Below, piece after piece: positions 33,999 to 44,601 of a DNA stretch of 64,000 bases. Under the pieces are notes generated by a model, which worked only from the letters and a program-made list of their open reading frames with translations, was not told where the DNA came from and made no database searches. Where the stretch lies: contig BSBM01000486.1 in assembly GCA_027924585.1 (NCBI GenBank), forward strand, positions 45,916,501 to 45,980,500, read 5' to 3'. The translations under genes were made by a program, and so were the position numbers. Position 1 is the stretch's first letter. The number at the start of each line of letters is the position of its first letter. This DNA comes from Larix kaempferi. Taxonomy: Eukaryota; Streptophyta; Pinopsida; Pinales; Pinaceae.

Positions 33999-36900
33999 CT
34001 ACTCCCCCTTTCGAGGAGGGTTCTTCTGAACTACACCAAGCTTGTCTCGGAAGTGTTCAAACTTTACTCGAGACAGAGGCTTGTTCAGGGTATCAGCAAT
34101 TTGATCCTTAGTGCTTATATACTCTAGCTTGATAGCTCCTTTCTGCACCATATCTCGAATATAAAAGTAACGGATCTCTATGTGTTTTGACTTATCATGA
34201 AACACAGGATTTTCAGTCATCTTGATGCAGCTTTGATTATCACACATAATCACAGTGGGTTCCATTTCTAAGTCAAACACTCCAGATAAAAGTTTCCGAA
34301 GCCATACTGCTTCACAGCTAGCAGAACATGCAGCTATGTATTCAGCTTCAGCAGTACTGAGGGCCACACTTGATTGTTTCTTGCTGAACCATGAGATCAT
34401 GGCAGATCCAAGACCATAACATCCACCTGAGATACTTTTTCTATCTGAGACACTACCTGCCCAATCAGAATCTGAGTAACCATGTAATCTGAGTTCATGA
34501 CCTCCAAGATAAAATAGGCCAAAATCTAATGTACCTTTTAGGTACCTCATTATATGCTTTGCAGCTATTAAATGAACCTTTCTAGGTTCTACTAGATACT
34601 GACTTAGGGTATTTACAGCAAAGCATATGTCAGGTCTAGTATTTGTTAAATACATCAATGATCCAATGATTTGTCTATATAGAGTTATGTCCACTAGTTC
34701 TGATGAATCATTAGCTAATAACTTTAAGTTGGAGTCCATGGGAGTGGCCATGGCTTTACACTCCAACATATCAAATCTTTTGAGAATCTCCATAGTGTAC
34801 TTACCTTGATTTAGAAAGATCCCTTTTGGTTCTTGCCATACTTCTAGACCTAAGAAGTAGTGCATTAATCCGAGATCTTTCATCTCGAATTCTGAAGAAA
34901 GCTTCTTCTTGCTTTCAATAATCTGTTTCTCATCTCCAGTTAGGAAAAGATCATCTACATACAACAGCAATATAACTGGTTCATCATCCATCACCTTGAG
35001 ATAAAGATTTGGGTCAGCTTTACTTTTGGTAAAGCCCATGCTAGTTAAGAAATTGTCAATCCTTCCATACCAAGCCCTTGGAGCTTGTTTTAACCCATAT
35101 AATGCCTTCTTTAATTTGCATACATGAGTTCTTCCATCATTAACCTCAAACCCTTGAGGTTGCTCTATGTATACTTCTTCTTCAATTACACCATTCAGAA
35201 AAGTTGTCTTAACATCCATTTGGTGTAAATTCCACTTCATCATGGATGCAAGAGCCATAATAGTTCTAATTGAAGTATACCTGGCAACTGGTGCAAATGT
35301 TTCTTCGTAGTCAATTCCCTCCTTCTGAGAGAATCCTCTGGCTACAAATCTTGCTTTGTATTTTTCAATGCTTCCATCTGCGGCATGTTTTATTTTGAAA
35401 ATCCATTTGGAAGAAACCACACTTTTATCTTTTGGCTTGGGAACTATATCCCAAACATCATTTTTCATTATTGACTGATATTCTTCTGTCATTGCTTCTA
35501 CCCATTCTTTCTTCTGAGCTGCCTCTTCATAGCTAGTAGGTAGTTGATCCACAAGATCACACATTAAGGCCATATAGTTGGATACTAGCTTTGGTTTCTT
35601 TCTTTCTCTAGTGGAGCCTTCAGGAGCTCCATATCTTTCAGCTCCTTGAATAATATCTCTAGCCCATGCTGGTCTTCTTTTCCTGGATAGTTCTGCAACA
35701 GGGGGTTCTTGAGGTTCCAGCATGTCATGATCCTCTGGTGTAGCTTCTTCAGGGATGTGAACAGTCTCTGAATTTCTGGGTGATGAATATTCTTCATAAA
35801 CTTCTTCAAGTTGACACTTTCTGGATTTCTTGAGAGCTACTTCCTCATCAAAGGTTACATCTCTACTTATTTCTATATGATGGAAACCTGGTATGTAGAT
35901 TCTGAAGGCTTTGGAAGTTTCACAATAACCAACAAACATTCCCTTCTTACCTGAGGGATCCAACTTGGTTCTCTTTTCTTTTGGAATGTGGATATATACA
36001 GGACACCCAAATATTTTAAGATGACTTACCTCAGGCTTCTTACCTGTAAACACTTCTTCTGGAGTTTTGAATTCAAGAGCACTGTGAGATAATCTATTTT
36101 GCACATAAACTGTTGTCTTGGCTGCTTCAGCCCATAAGTACATGGGAAGATCTTGGTCATGTATCATGGTCTTCACAGCTTCCATGATTGTTCTATTTTT
36201 CCTTTCAGCCACCCCATTCTGTTGGGGATTGTAGGGAGTAGTTAGTTCCCTTTTAATTCCAGCTTCTTTGCAAAAGTCCTCAAATTCCTTTGAGGTGAAT
36301 TCTCCGCCATTATCTGTTCTGAGAGTTTTGATTTTCTTGTCTGATAGATTTTCTATTAGAGCCTTGAACTCTTTGAATTTTCCAAAGACTTCATTCTTAC
36401 CTTTCAGGAAGTATATCCAAGTTTTCCTTGAATAGTCATCTATGAATGAAAGATAGTATTCAAACCCACTTAAGGAAGTGGTGGGCATTGGACCACATAC
36501 ATCTGAGTGTATAAGCTCTAAAATGTTCTTAGTCTTTGTTTCACTCTTTGGAAAGGGGTTCTTGATATTTTTCCCTTTCTTACATCCTTTACATGAGCCA
36601 TCATGATCAACTTTTAAATCTGGTAATACTATGACTACCTTGCTTACATAGGGTAAGGCTTTAAAGTTGATGTGGGCTAATCTTCTATGCCATAGCTCAC
36701 TGGGGCTAGAGATCTCATGTGCAAGGGTAGCTTCTGGATGACCCTTGAGTTTATAGAGACCTCCTTCTTCTTCACCAATAACAACTGCATCTTTAATTGT
36801 CTTCCCTTTGGACCACATGAGTACTTGTCCATCTATGAAGGCTACTCTGAAGCCTTTCTTATCTAGAGCTGAAATAGAGAGAAGATTCTTCTTTAAACCT

Positions 36901-38132
36901 GGAACATATAAGATGTCTTTCATCTTCAAGGGTGTTCCAGAATCTAGCTTATAGCTAGCTTCACCAATTCCTTTGATAGGATATTGGTAGTCATCTCCTA
37001 GAGATACTTTCTGTGAAGAAGACTTTTCTTCAAGATTTGAGAATGTCTTCCTTTGTCCTGTCATGTGCTTGGAAGCACCACTATCAATGAGCCATGTATC
37101 TTCTCCAGGAGATACAGATCCAGAGAGTGCAGAGAATAGAACATGTTCTTCTGGATCTTCTTTCTTCACCTTACATCTTTTCCTTTTGGGTTTTACCTCT
37201 ACCTCTTCTTCTTCTTCATCTTCTTCCTCTTCTTCTTCTTCACTATCATTTTCTGCCATATGTGCATGATGTCTTTTGTGGAAGACTTTCTTCCTTGGAG
37301 AAGGACAAAATCTGGAGATGTGTCCCAATTTATGACAATTGTAGCATTCTACCGTAGAAAGATCTCTTGCTGAATTGGGTCCTCTTCTCTTGTTAGATCT
37401 AGAGAAGTGTTGAGATCCTTTGTGGTCAACTCTCTTGAGATGACTCATTCTTCTTCTTTTGGTATGAGTGGCTAAGGCTTGGTCATCCTCTTTGAGAAGG
37501 CCTTCTCTATTTGCAACCCTAGCTTCTTCTTGAACACAATCCTCCCATACTACATCAAACTTCATGCTCTCTTTCCTGGCACACATGGTTTGTATAAATG
37601 ACTCCCAAGATCTAGTGAGACCATTGAGGGCAGTCATCACAAGTTCATCCTCATCAAGGGTATCACCAATTGCATCTAGTTGTTCCTTGATTTGTGAAAC
37701 CCTTGAGAAGTAGTCTTGAATGGATTCTCCTTTGTGCATCTTGGTGCTCTTCAATTTAGTCCTCAGATTCATCTTCCTATTGATGTTCTTCCCTTCATAC
37801 ATTCTTCCTAGGGCATCATACATTTCCTTTGGAGTCTTCTTGGAGGCCACTTGGGGAATCAAGTGGTCTTTGATGGAATCAGCTATGATTCTCTTTGCCC
37901 TAATCAAATCTTTCCTATGCTTCTCTTTGGCTTCATCTCCTTCTGGTTCTGCAACTTCTTCCTTGATAAGCTGAGCAAGATCATTCTCTTCAAGAATGAG
38001 ACCAATTCTGTATTTCCATGCCCGGAAATTCTCTATGCCTTCTAGCTTGTCTTCAAGCTTAGTATTTGGAGCCATCTTCTCTTGGGGGAGTCCAAGAGAC
38101 AGAGTAGACTTACTTGGAAAGTTACTTTTCAC
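33999..38132 (-). CDS. Copia Gag-Pol polyprotein, 1377 aa, intact
   Basis: A single uninterrupted frame encodes all steps of retrotransposition. Approximate residues: UBN2-type Gag 25-220 (FRAWKYRIGLILEENDL, then YEGKNINRKMNL); CCHC zinc knuckle CYNCHKLGHISRFC near 262; acidic linker; aspartic protease WLIDSGASKHMTG near 349; integrase HHCC zinc region 480-515, then the DDE triad in HSDVCGPM (~542), RTDNGGEF (~605) and NGVAERKN (~635); reverse transcriptase with MDVKTTFLNG and YVDD (~1058); RNase H with SDSDWAG (~1220), STAEAEY (~1262) and CDNQS (~1298). The order PR-IN-RT-RH defines copia. All catalytic residues are present. The first Met is used here; Met20 (MAPNTKLEDK) is an alternative. 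The frame ends PPRKGE-stop, coinciding with a purine tract. Confidence 0.97.
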   Translation of the reverse strand: MKSNFPSKSTLSLGLPQEKMAPNTKLEDKLEGIENFRAWKYRIGLILEENDLAQLIKEEVAEPEGDEAKEKHRKDLIRAKRIIADSIKDHLIPQVASKKTPKEMYDALGRMYEGKNINRKMNLRTKLKSTKMHKGESIQDYFSRVSQIKEQLDAIGDTLDEDELVMTALNGLTRSWESFIQTMCARKESMKFDVVWEDCVQEEARVANREGLLKEDDQALATHTKRRRMSHLKRVDHKGSQHFSRSNKRRGPNSARDLSTVECYNCHKLGHISRFCPSPRKKVFHKRHHAHMAENDSEEEEEEEDEEEEEVEVKPKRKRCKVKKEDPEEHVLFSALSGSVSPGEDTWLIDSGASKHMTGQRKTFSNLEEKSSSQKVSLGDDYQYPIKGIGEASYKLDSGTPLKMKDILYVPGLKKNLLSISALDKKGFRVAFIDGQVLMWSKGKTIKDAVVIGEEEGGLYKLKGHPEATLAHEISSPSELWHRRLAHINFKALPYVSKVVIVLPDLKVDHDGSCKGCKKGKNIKNPFPKSETKTKNILELIHSDVCGPMPTTSLSGFEYYLSFIDDYSRKTWIYFLKGKNEVFGKFKEFKALIENLSDKKIKTLRTDNGGEFTSKEFEDFCKEAGIKRELTTPYNPQQNGVAERKNRTIMEAVKTMIHDQDLPMYLWAEAAKTTVYVQNRLSHSALEFKTPEEVFTGKKPEVSHLKIFGCPVYIHIPKEKRTKLDPSGKKGMFVGYCETSKAFRIYIPGFHHIEISRDVTFDEEVALKKSRKCQLEEVYEEYSSPRNSETVHIPEEATPEDHDMLEPQEPPVAELSRKRRPAWARDIIQGAERYGAPEGSTRERKKPKLVSNYMALMCDLVDQLPTSYEEAAQKKEWVEAMTEEYQSIMKNDVWDIVPKPKDKSVVSSKWIFKIKHAADGSIEKYKARFVARGFSQKEGIDYEETFAPVARYTSIRTIMALASMMKWNLHQMDVKTTFLNGVIEEEVYIEQPQGFEVNDGRTHVCKLKKALYGLKQAPRAWYGRIDNFLTSMGFTKSKADPNLYLKVMDDEPVILLLYVDDLFLTGDEKQIIESKKKLSSEFEMKDLGLMHYFLGLEVWQEPKGIFLNQGKYTMEILKRFDMLECKAMATPMDSNLKLLANDSSELVDITLYRQIIGSLMYLTNTRPDICFAVNTLSQYLVEPRKVHLIAAKHIMRYLKGTLDFGLFYLGGHELRLHGYSDSDWAGSVSDRKSISGGCYGLGSAMISWFSKKQSSVALSTAEAEYIAACSASCEAVWLRKLLSGVFDLEMEPTVIMCDNQSCIKMTENPVFHDKSKHIEIRYFYIRDMVQKGAIKLEYISTKDQIADTLNKPLSRVKFEHFRDKLGVVQKNPPRKGE
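34002..34012 (-). other. Second polypurine-like tract at the pol stop
   Basis: The complement of CTCCCCCTTTC is GAAAGGGGGAG, nearly the same as the true tract at 31888. Together they bracket the 2.1-kb minisatellite block. Confidence 0.7.
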
Positions 38133-38144
38133 TTTTCCGGAAAC

Positions 38145-38460
38145 TGAAACAGAATTTTATCGCACTTTTGGTAGAATTAGGGTTTGACTTTCCCGGAGTT
38201 CTACTTAACCAAAAAGTTCGATCTATAGCTTAAAAGAATGCTCTTGATAAGGGCTATCCAACCATGTAATCAGAAATCAAAAATTCCAACTTTTTTCTGA
38301 AACCAAAATCTGACGTATCGCACTTTTGGTAGAATTAGGGTTTGCAATTCCCGGAGTTCTACCCAACCAAAAAGTTCGATCTAGGGCTTAAAAGAAAGGT
38401 ATTGAGGAGGGATATCCAGCCATGCAACCAAAAATCAATAATACCAACTTTGGGCTGAAA
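38145..38460. repeat. Tandem duplication in the copia leader
   Basis: Two diverged copies of about 165 bp share TATCGCACTTTTGGTAGAATTAGGG, GGAGTTCTAC and CCAAAAAGTTCGATCTA. They lie between the primer site and the gag start. Confidence 0.85.
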
Positions 38461-38526
38461 CCCTAACTTCACCAAAGAGAGAGAGAGAGATAATCTTACC
38501 TTGTGAAAGATGTCCTATTCAGTCTA

Positions 38527-38538
38527 GCTCTGATACCA
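38527..38538 (-). other. Copia primer-binding site
   Basis: The complement of GCTCTGATACCA is TGGTATCAGAGC, a perfect plant initiator-Met tRNA site directly next to the 5' LTR. Confidence 0.95.
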
Positions 38539-39029
38539 TGTTAAGTTTAAACCAAATAACCAAGCAAGATCACTGAAAGAAGCATAATCACAAGATAGAC
38601 ACACAATATATCCTGGGAAACCCTCATGGGGTAGAAAACCCAGTAAAGCTTTCCTCAATAAGATGATCAACCAAAATACAAGATGTGCTCCTCCTTCCTT
38701 TGTCTCCTAAGCTGATCTCCCAGACAAGTGCGCACTCTTCCACAAGTGAGTGAGTGATCTAATGAGGAGTTCACCTCCTCTATTTATACTTGACTCTCAA
38801 CTGACTAAAAGACCTGTTGGGGCCGACCTCACCTGGAGAAGTCTAATAACCCCTAAAATATAACTACAGGGCCGACCCACACATGGTGGGTCTAATAACC
38901 CTAGTTAATACCAAACCCTGGAGGAATAAACATCTCCAGATACATAGTAGGATTACCTCGGAGGAATGAAACATCTCCGGAATAAATAATGTACAAATAT
39001 AATATTCTTAGAAGTTACAATATTCAACA
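38539..39029 (-). repeat. Copia 5' LTR
   Basis: 491 bp, matching the LTR at 31397 except for about four substitutions, and followed by AAGGA. Confidence 0.97.
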
Positions 39030-39034
39030 AAGGA
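39030..39034. repeat. Target-site duplication AAGGA (right copy)
   Basis: Matches 31392-31396. Confidence 0.95.
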
Positions 39035-40161
39035 TCCATGTGGGTAGTATCATGCAGCTCCTTCAAAAGTGGGAAACCTTTGTCATAGATTGGTTCCAAT
39101 GTAGAGGAATCATGCTCTTCTTTAAAAATTGCATAAGCTTCATCAAGAGACAATTCAAGTTCCTCTTCCACCACATCAAGTGTTTGGATCTCTTCAAGTT
39201 CATCTTCAAACACATTAAGCACATTCAAATTCCCACATTTCTCATGATCCACCATGTCATGAGAATCCTCCAAACAATCGACCATTTGACAATCTGAAAC
39301 ATGGGAGGAAAAACAAGTATCTTGCAACTTTTCAAGAAGTTGCTCATTTTGAATTGTGAGCTTATGAATATCCTCATTATTCTTCAAGTATGCATCATGT
39401 AACAATTCATTAAGCTCAAACAAATGGTTTCTATCAAAAAGCAAAGACATGAAATTACCTTTGATGTGGCACATTGCTCTTTGAATCTTCTCCATGTCTT
39501 CAAGGAAGGATGTTTCCTCCAATGAAGTAGCTCTCCAACAAGAATTTGACACCAATGCTTGAGTGTCATGGAGAATGCTGAGGGACTCTTGGATCTTATT
39601 TTCATTCATCTTTAAGGACCCTTCAAGAAAATGAGGCTCTTGCAAATGAACCTCCTCATCTTCTTCAATTTTGCTTGGACCAACTTCATGAAGCTCAAGT
39701 GGTGATGGGGAAGTTGATCTTGGTTCTTCTTCAACTGCTACAAGGTCTTCATTATCATGCTTAATGAAATTTGTACTTGTACAAACACTTTCAAAAGTGA
39801 TCTCTATGTCACCAACATAGAGGTGTGAGCACCCATCAGTAGGTACTCCTTCATAGTTTAAGCATCCATCAGTAGATGCTCTTTGGTTCATGTCTAAGCT
39901 AGAAGGTGTCTCGAAATTATCTTCCATATTTTCAATAGAATCTTCTTCATGCTCTTGTGATGTCTCTTCCTTTTGTTCCTTAAAGCAAGCTGATGCATTT
40001 TGCCCCTTGTTTTCCTTAAAATCAATAATTTTTTCCACAAGTTCGATAGAAAACAATTCGAATCCTTCCTCAAGTTGCTTGGTCATATCTTCAAATATTG
40101 TTTTCATAATTTTTATATGCTCCTCACCATCATATGAGGTTCCCTTTTCATCCCTAGTCAT
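39030..40161 (-). pseudogene. N-terminal half of the 14.1-kb element's open frame
   Basis: On the minus strand it starts MTRDEKGTSYDGEEHIKIMK. An in-frame TAG at 40192-40194 limits upstream extension, so this Met is reasonable. The protein is acidic and Glu/Leu-rich, with heptad-like stretches (FELNELLHDAYLKNNEDIHK, then LTIQNEQLLEKLQDTC) suggesting coiled coil. There is no known domain. The natural frame continues into 31391-30124; the copia insertion at AAGGA diverts it into LTR sequence and a stop near 38953. Role unknown. Its position just after the primer site is where gag normally sits, but no Gag signature is visible. Confidence 0.65.
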
Positions 40162-40300
40162 AGTTTCCTCAAAAAATTTGCTCTTCTTCTCCTACTTTTT
40201 TTTTCCTCTTCAACAAAAGCACTTTTGGTTTCAATATCTAATGGTGGTACCTGAATTCTTTTCCTCATGAATATTAGACCACATAAGGTGCCAATATCAT

Positions 40301-40312
40301 GCTTTGATACCA
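40301..40312 (-). other. Primer-binding site of the 14.1-kb element
   Basis: The complement of GCTTTGATACCA is TGGTATCAAAGC, one base different from the initiator-Met consensus. It lies 1 bp from the LTR. Confidence 0.85.
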
Positions 40313-40313
40313 C

Positions 40314-42340
40314 TGTAATGTCCCTTGTTAGGAATTTTATTAAAATGGCAATTTTCCACTTTTTTTCCCTAGTTCGACCTTTGACTAGTTTTGATCTCTA
40401 GGTCCCAAATTTGCCCCAAATGATCCCAAATATTCTGAGAAGGTATATGAATGATATTAGAACATAAATATTTGTTTCAGGGATTCCTTTGGACCTTTAA
40501 AATACTTCTGCAAATCCTCTTTCAATTCTGGTCAATGTAGGTAACTTTACTAGTGATTTCCCTTTGACTAGTATTGGTCTCTAGGTCTCAAATTGACTCG
40601 AAATGCCTTCAAATATTCAAGGAAGGTGTATTAATGATATTAGGACTTGAATATGATGTTCAAGGATGATATATGGCCACCAAAAGACCTCTGAAAACTC
40701 TCTTAAGATTCTGGACCAAGTATGCAATTTTACTAGTAATTTGGGGTTCAAATCCCCCTGAGGTAAGTACTGAAAATGGCTTCCCAAATGCCTCCAAACC
40801 CACTCAAATTTATGAACAGAGGTATGTAATGTGTTAAGTATTTTATTAAGGTCTCATATGCACCATTAATGTTTTATTACAAATGTTCTCACCCTCTCCC
40901 ATTCAACTGCAAAAATCCCCAATTCGACCCTTGGGGAAATGGCACTATTTCACCTCCCAATACAACTAAACTGAGTAAAAATGCTTCAAATGCTCAAGTA
41001 CAGTACATGAAACTTGTAGAAGACATCCATGGAATTATATTGACCACAAATATATCATATAATCATCCATTCATTCGAAATCATCATCAATACATTGGCT
41101 CACAACAAGGTAGTGGGGAAATGGCATTGTTCTTCCATTAAAAATGAGATTTATACATTTCTACTTGGAATTTCGACCTGAAACTTTTTGGAGATGAAGA
41201 ACAGAGTATTTAATTCATATTACAAAATAAATGGGGCATTAAAATATTCCCCAAAGAGTACAATAGCTCACCAAAAACGCCCTCCCTCAAGGATCAAGAA
41301 TATGCCATCAAAACTGGAAATGGTTGAAGGAGTGAGCTGCAATAGAAGAAACCATGAGCTTCCCTGTAGCTTACACCTGCAAATAAAGACTCCATTAAAG
41401 CTCCAAATGAAAGGTCTGAATGGCCTTTCCAATTACCAACTTGGATGGGAATCTTTCACCCTCGAAATTGGCTAAGGAAAGAAACTAGTCATCCACTAGC
41501 TCTCCCTCTTCACAAATGCAATTGCAAATTCTACAAATGATCAAAAGCTGGTTTCATTCTTTGTTATTGACATTTTGAAACTTCTAATGTCCTCCATGGG
41601 TCTAATTCCTTCCAAGAGACTCATGCCAACTCAAGCTGGGAAGAGATTCCAAAGAACGCCACTTGTACAACAATTCCTAGTCTCCCACTTCCACCAAATC
41701 ACATGTGGAAGCATCTTAGCTGCCCTAACACCCTTGAGCGCCCTCTTGGAGTCTATTTTTAGCCCTGACATGTCATATATGTCATATGTCAGCCTTCAGG
41801 TCTGATTTGTGTCATAGGTGTCATATCATCTTCATCATTGTTGTCATAGAGCTAGGGAATCTAGCCCAAGTGTCTCACTAGCTCCAAATTGCCTTTTCCT
41901 CTTCCATGGGAGTTACTCTTCCTCTATATTTCGACCTTGGATGAATCATGCAATGAATAATACCTTTTGGACTCACCCAAGTATGTTACCATTCACCTTG
42001 AATTCGAATTGGTGAGAGAATGATGCCAAATGTAGTGGAGAAATCTAGCCATATGTGGGTCCCACTTCCTCCATGTGTCTTCATCATGAAATGCCACTTT
42101 GATTTTCACTTGTATATATTTATTTATCTCCTTTATTAAATATTTATTCCATTCTAATGTTCAAACATCATTTATTATCCCCATTATTCCAAATCACAAA
42201 GCTTCCACCCCAAACCTAGGAAACTAGTAATTTTCCTCCTTGGCAATTATTTGACCTTTAGCATCAATTTGACAAACTCTAATGAATAGAGCCAATGTGA
42301 TTAGGCCATTGTGACCCAATACCAAATTTGGGACATGACA
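40314..42340 (-). repeat. 5' LTR of the 14.1-kb element
   Basis: 2027 bp, about 98% identical by eye to 28215-30240. It begins TGTAATGTCCC next to the primer site and ends GGGACATGACA next to CGTCG. Confidence 0.95.
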
Positions 42341-42345
42341 CGTCG
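42341..42345. repeat. Target-site duplication CGTCG (right copy)
   Basis: Matches 28210-28214. Confidence 0.95.
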
Positions 42346-43668
42346 TCACAGAAGTTCATCACCTGAAGGTGACATTAGACATTCAAATTTAAATCATATA
42401 ATTCTTAAAACAATAATGAGAGTTTTTGCTACCAGTAGTTATATTTGCAATGAAAACATGACCTCATATTATTTTCCACACCGCTTCTGCAACTCAAAAA
42501 CTTATACATAAAAGAGACCATGTAAAACAAAGGAGATTAGGCTTACAATGTTTCGCACAAGTATGAATGTGTTTTAACAATATCAAATCTAAACTATGCA
42601 GTTTGTTATTGTAAACTAATGACTATTGTAGGCAATGAAAATTTTAAATTTTTGCTATTTTGGGGACATTACAACATGTTAGTTTTACAAACCAAAACAA
42701 CCAGAGGCCTCAAAGTATCCAAGACTAGCAAAGGCTTTTCTTATTGATCCAAGAGGCCTCCCATGGTGCACAAATCCCCCCCAAATATGCCAAAAAGGTG
42801 TTGTTGTTTCCCATATCAACCCATCATTGTAGGTTTATTGTTGCTATGAGGTCCAAACTCCACTCAACACACCCATGATTTCTTCACTTAGCCTTTCCTT
42901 ACCTCAAATTTTGAAAGCGTCCATTGTAAGAAGACATGGATAGTCTTAATTTGCGCCCAAAACTACCTCACATCCACAAAACTGGCCCAGAACTAAATGA
43001 TGAGGCTGCTAGAAGGTGCACTGTTGTAGCTTGTCATTATAGGGCCCATAACTGCCCGGATGTGAGGTATAGGGCATGTTCATTGCCTTCCATTGTCCAC
43101 AGGTGGCATGGGATGCCAAAGAATTCATTTTAGAACTAATGAAAAGGAAAAATCACATTTTAGACTCGTGAGTTAGTGTTAGCTTACACAAGATTATTGC
43201 TAATTGTTGGTTTTTTAATATTTGAGCAGACCCTACTTCTTTCCATTGTAGGATTGGTGAAAAATCGTTTTAGGAGTTGAATAGGTAAGCGACATCAGAG
43301 AGAAGTGTGGTTGAATCTGAAAGTACATTCTGCTAGCTATTACAAGAGCCTATTTTTTATTAGAAAACCCATCCACATATTGTTTTACAGCTTTAGGAGC
43401 AAGTGAATTTACCATAAATAGTTAAGAGAGAAATTTGTGGAAATTAAACCATGGGAGCATATATGAACAGGTATCTTCACCTCAACGTTCATATCTCTTG
43501 CTTCATAGCTTGTGCTTTTCCAGCTATCGTGAGTTATGCCTAAGTCACTAAGTGTTGTGTCTGATATGCAAATTAGGTTCAGATGTGTATGACAAATCAA
43601 ATCAAGATGATCGGAAAAGATAAGGAAAAGATTTCATAGACACATGAAATATTTTATTGCCAATGGTC
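42346..43668 (+). other. Flank with one unidentified Cys/His-rich open frame
   Basis: Mostly AT-rich, gene-poor sequence. The 65-codon open frame at 42936-43133 contains RRCTVVACHYRAHNCPDVRY with several Cys and His residues, and ends near an AG/GT-like site. It could be an upstream exon of the SET gene to the right, but I cannot identify it. The last bases (from about 43620) read RFHRHMKYFIANG in the frame that resumes at 46563, so coding sequence reaches the left border of the small LTR element. Confidence 0.4.
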
Positions 43669-44370
43669 TGTGAAAATCCTCACAACAGATCTAAGAGATG
43701 ATGTATACCTCACAAGAGTAATTATGATTAAGCAGGAAAATAGAAGAAGAGTGAACAATACAGTATAATGAGCAATAGAATAATATGGTACAGTAGAACT
43801 CAGATAGAAGCAATAATACTTCACACAAACTAGATTATTAATCGCAAATGGACATATAAATAATACAATGCATGAGGAATTCGAATGCCTAAGGTGGCAA
43901 TTCGAATAAGCCTTCATGGAGTGATCAAAGGATCACTAGAGTGTCATCGGAGCACAACTAGTATCATTGGAGCACAACTGGAAGTCTTCATCATCATCAA
44001 TGGAGTCATCAATGCTCAAGTAACTGTCAACCATCAGTCAAACTAGCGCTGGTAGGTGTAACTGAGTGTAACTGAGTGGAACTAAGTGTAACTGAGTGTA
44101 ACTGAGTGTAAACTGAAGACAACTGGACTGGTAGGTGAAGAAGGGCGAGTTGCTCCCTAAAATCAAGGAAGAAGGGTGCATTAAGCAACTGGAGGGCTAA
44201 AACTAAATAGTGAGAAGCTCCTGGGGGCTGGCTAACTTTGGGATAGGTGCTGGACTGATTACTGGGATGCATGCAAAATGCATGCAAACCCTAAAAGTGC
44301 ATGCATGACTGAAAATGTAAATGATCAAAATACTGGTGGGACTAGGATGGAGTATAGGAATATCCTAACA
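43669..44370 (-). repeat. 3' LTR of the small element
   Basis: 702 bp, TGTG...AACA. It contains a (GTAACTGAGT)n microsatellite near 44058-44110. Confidence 0.93.
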
Positions 44371-44381
44371 CCCCACCTTAA
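44371..44381 (-). other. Polypurine tract of the small element
   Basis: The complement of CCCCACCTTAA is TTAAGGTGGGG, directly before the 3' LTR. Confidence 0.8.
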
Positions 44382-44601
44382 TCCATCCTAGGCCTTGGTA
44401 ACTAAGACCAAAGGTCACCCAATACAATGAATAATAACAATCAATAAACCAAGGAAGTGGAAAAATTTCATGGGAAACGTACCCCCTCCTCAAAAAACAG
44501 ACTGTAAAGCACACACAAAAATAAATGCTCCAAACTCAAGCAGGTGTGATGCTTGGTCATATGTCTGGAGGTATTTTCTTCTTGGGAAGAAGTGGATCAT
44601 G

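Larger units (their letters stand above)
31397..39029 (-). mobile_element. Complete Ty1/copia retrotransposon, apparently intact
   Basis: It is 7.6 kb long, with 491-bp LTRs at both ends that differ at about 4 positions by eye. It has a perfect AAGGA target duplication, a perfect initiator-Met primer site (38527-38538) abutting the 5' LTR, a polypurine tract abutting the 3' LTR and an uninterrupted 1377-codon gag-pol. It is unusual in carrying 2.1 kb of four consecutive minisatellites between the pol stop and the 3' LTR, and a tandem duplication in its leader. High LTR identity implies a young insertion that could still be transcriptionally competent. It is the youngest identifiable layer in the window. 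Confidence 0.97.
28215..42340 (-). mobile_element. 14.1-kb minus-strand LTR retrotransposon hosting a nested copia
   Basis: Two direct repeats of about 2.03 kb (28215-30240 and 40314-42340) start TGTAATGTCCC, end GGGACATGACA and are flanked by CGTCG. A primer site lies left of the right copy and a purine tract right of the left copy (minus reading), fixing the orientation. Without the nested copia (31397-39034) the internal region is only about 2.4 kb. It holds one long open frame with no protease, RT or integrase. The element is therefore non-autonomous. By eye the LTRs differ at roughly 40 positions (about 98% identity). Confidence 0.95.

Noticed and set aside
37063-37373. Plus-strand open frames rich in Ser, Phe or Leu
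   Set aside because: Antisense shadows of the Glu-rich linker in the copia polyprotein.
42659-42671. GGGGACATTACA, looks like an LTR end (TGTAATGTCCCC inverted)
   Set aside because: No matching start with a primer site or target duplication was found; TGTAACGCCC at about 24887 was considered, but flanks and length do not support a pair.
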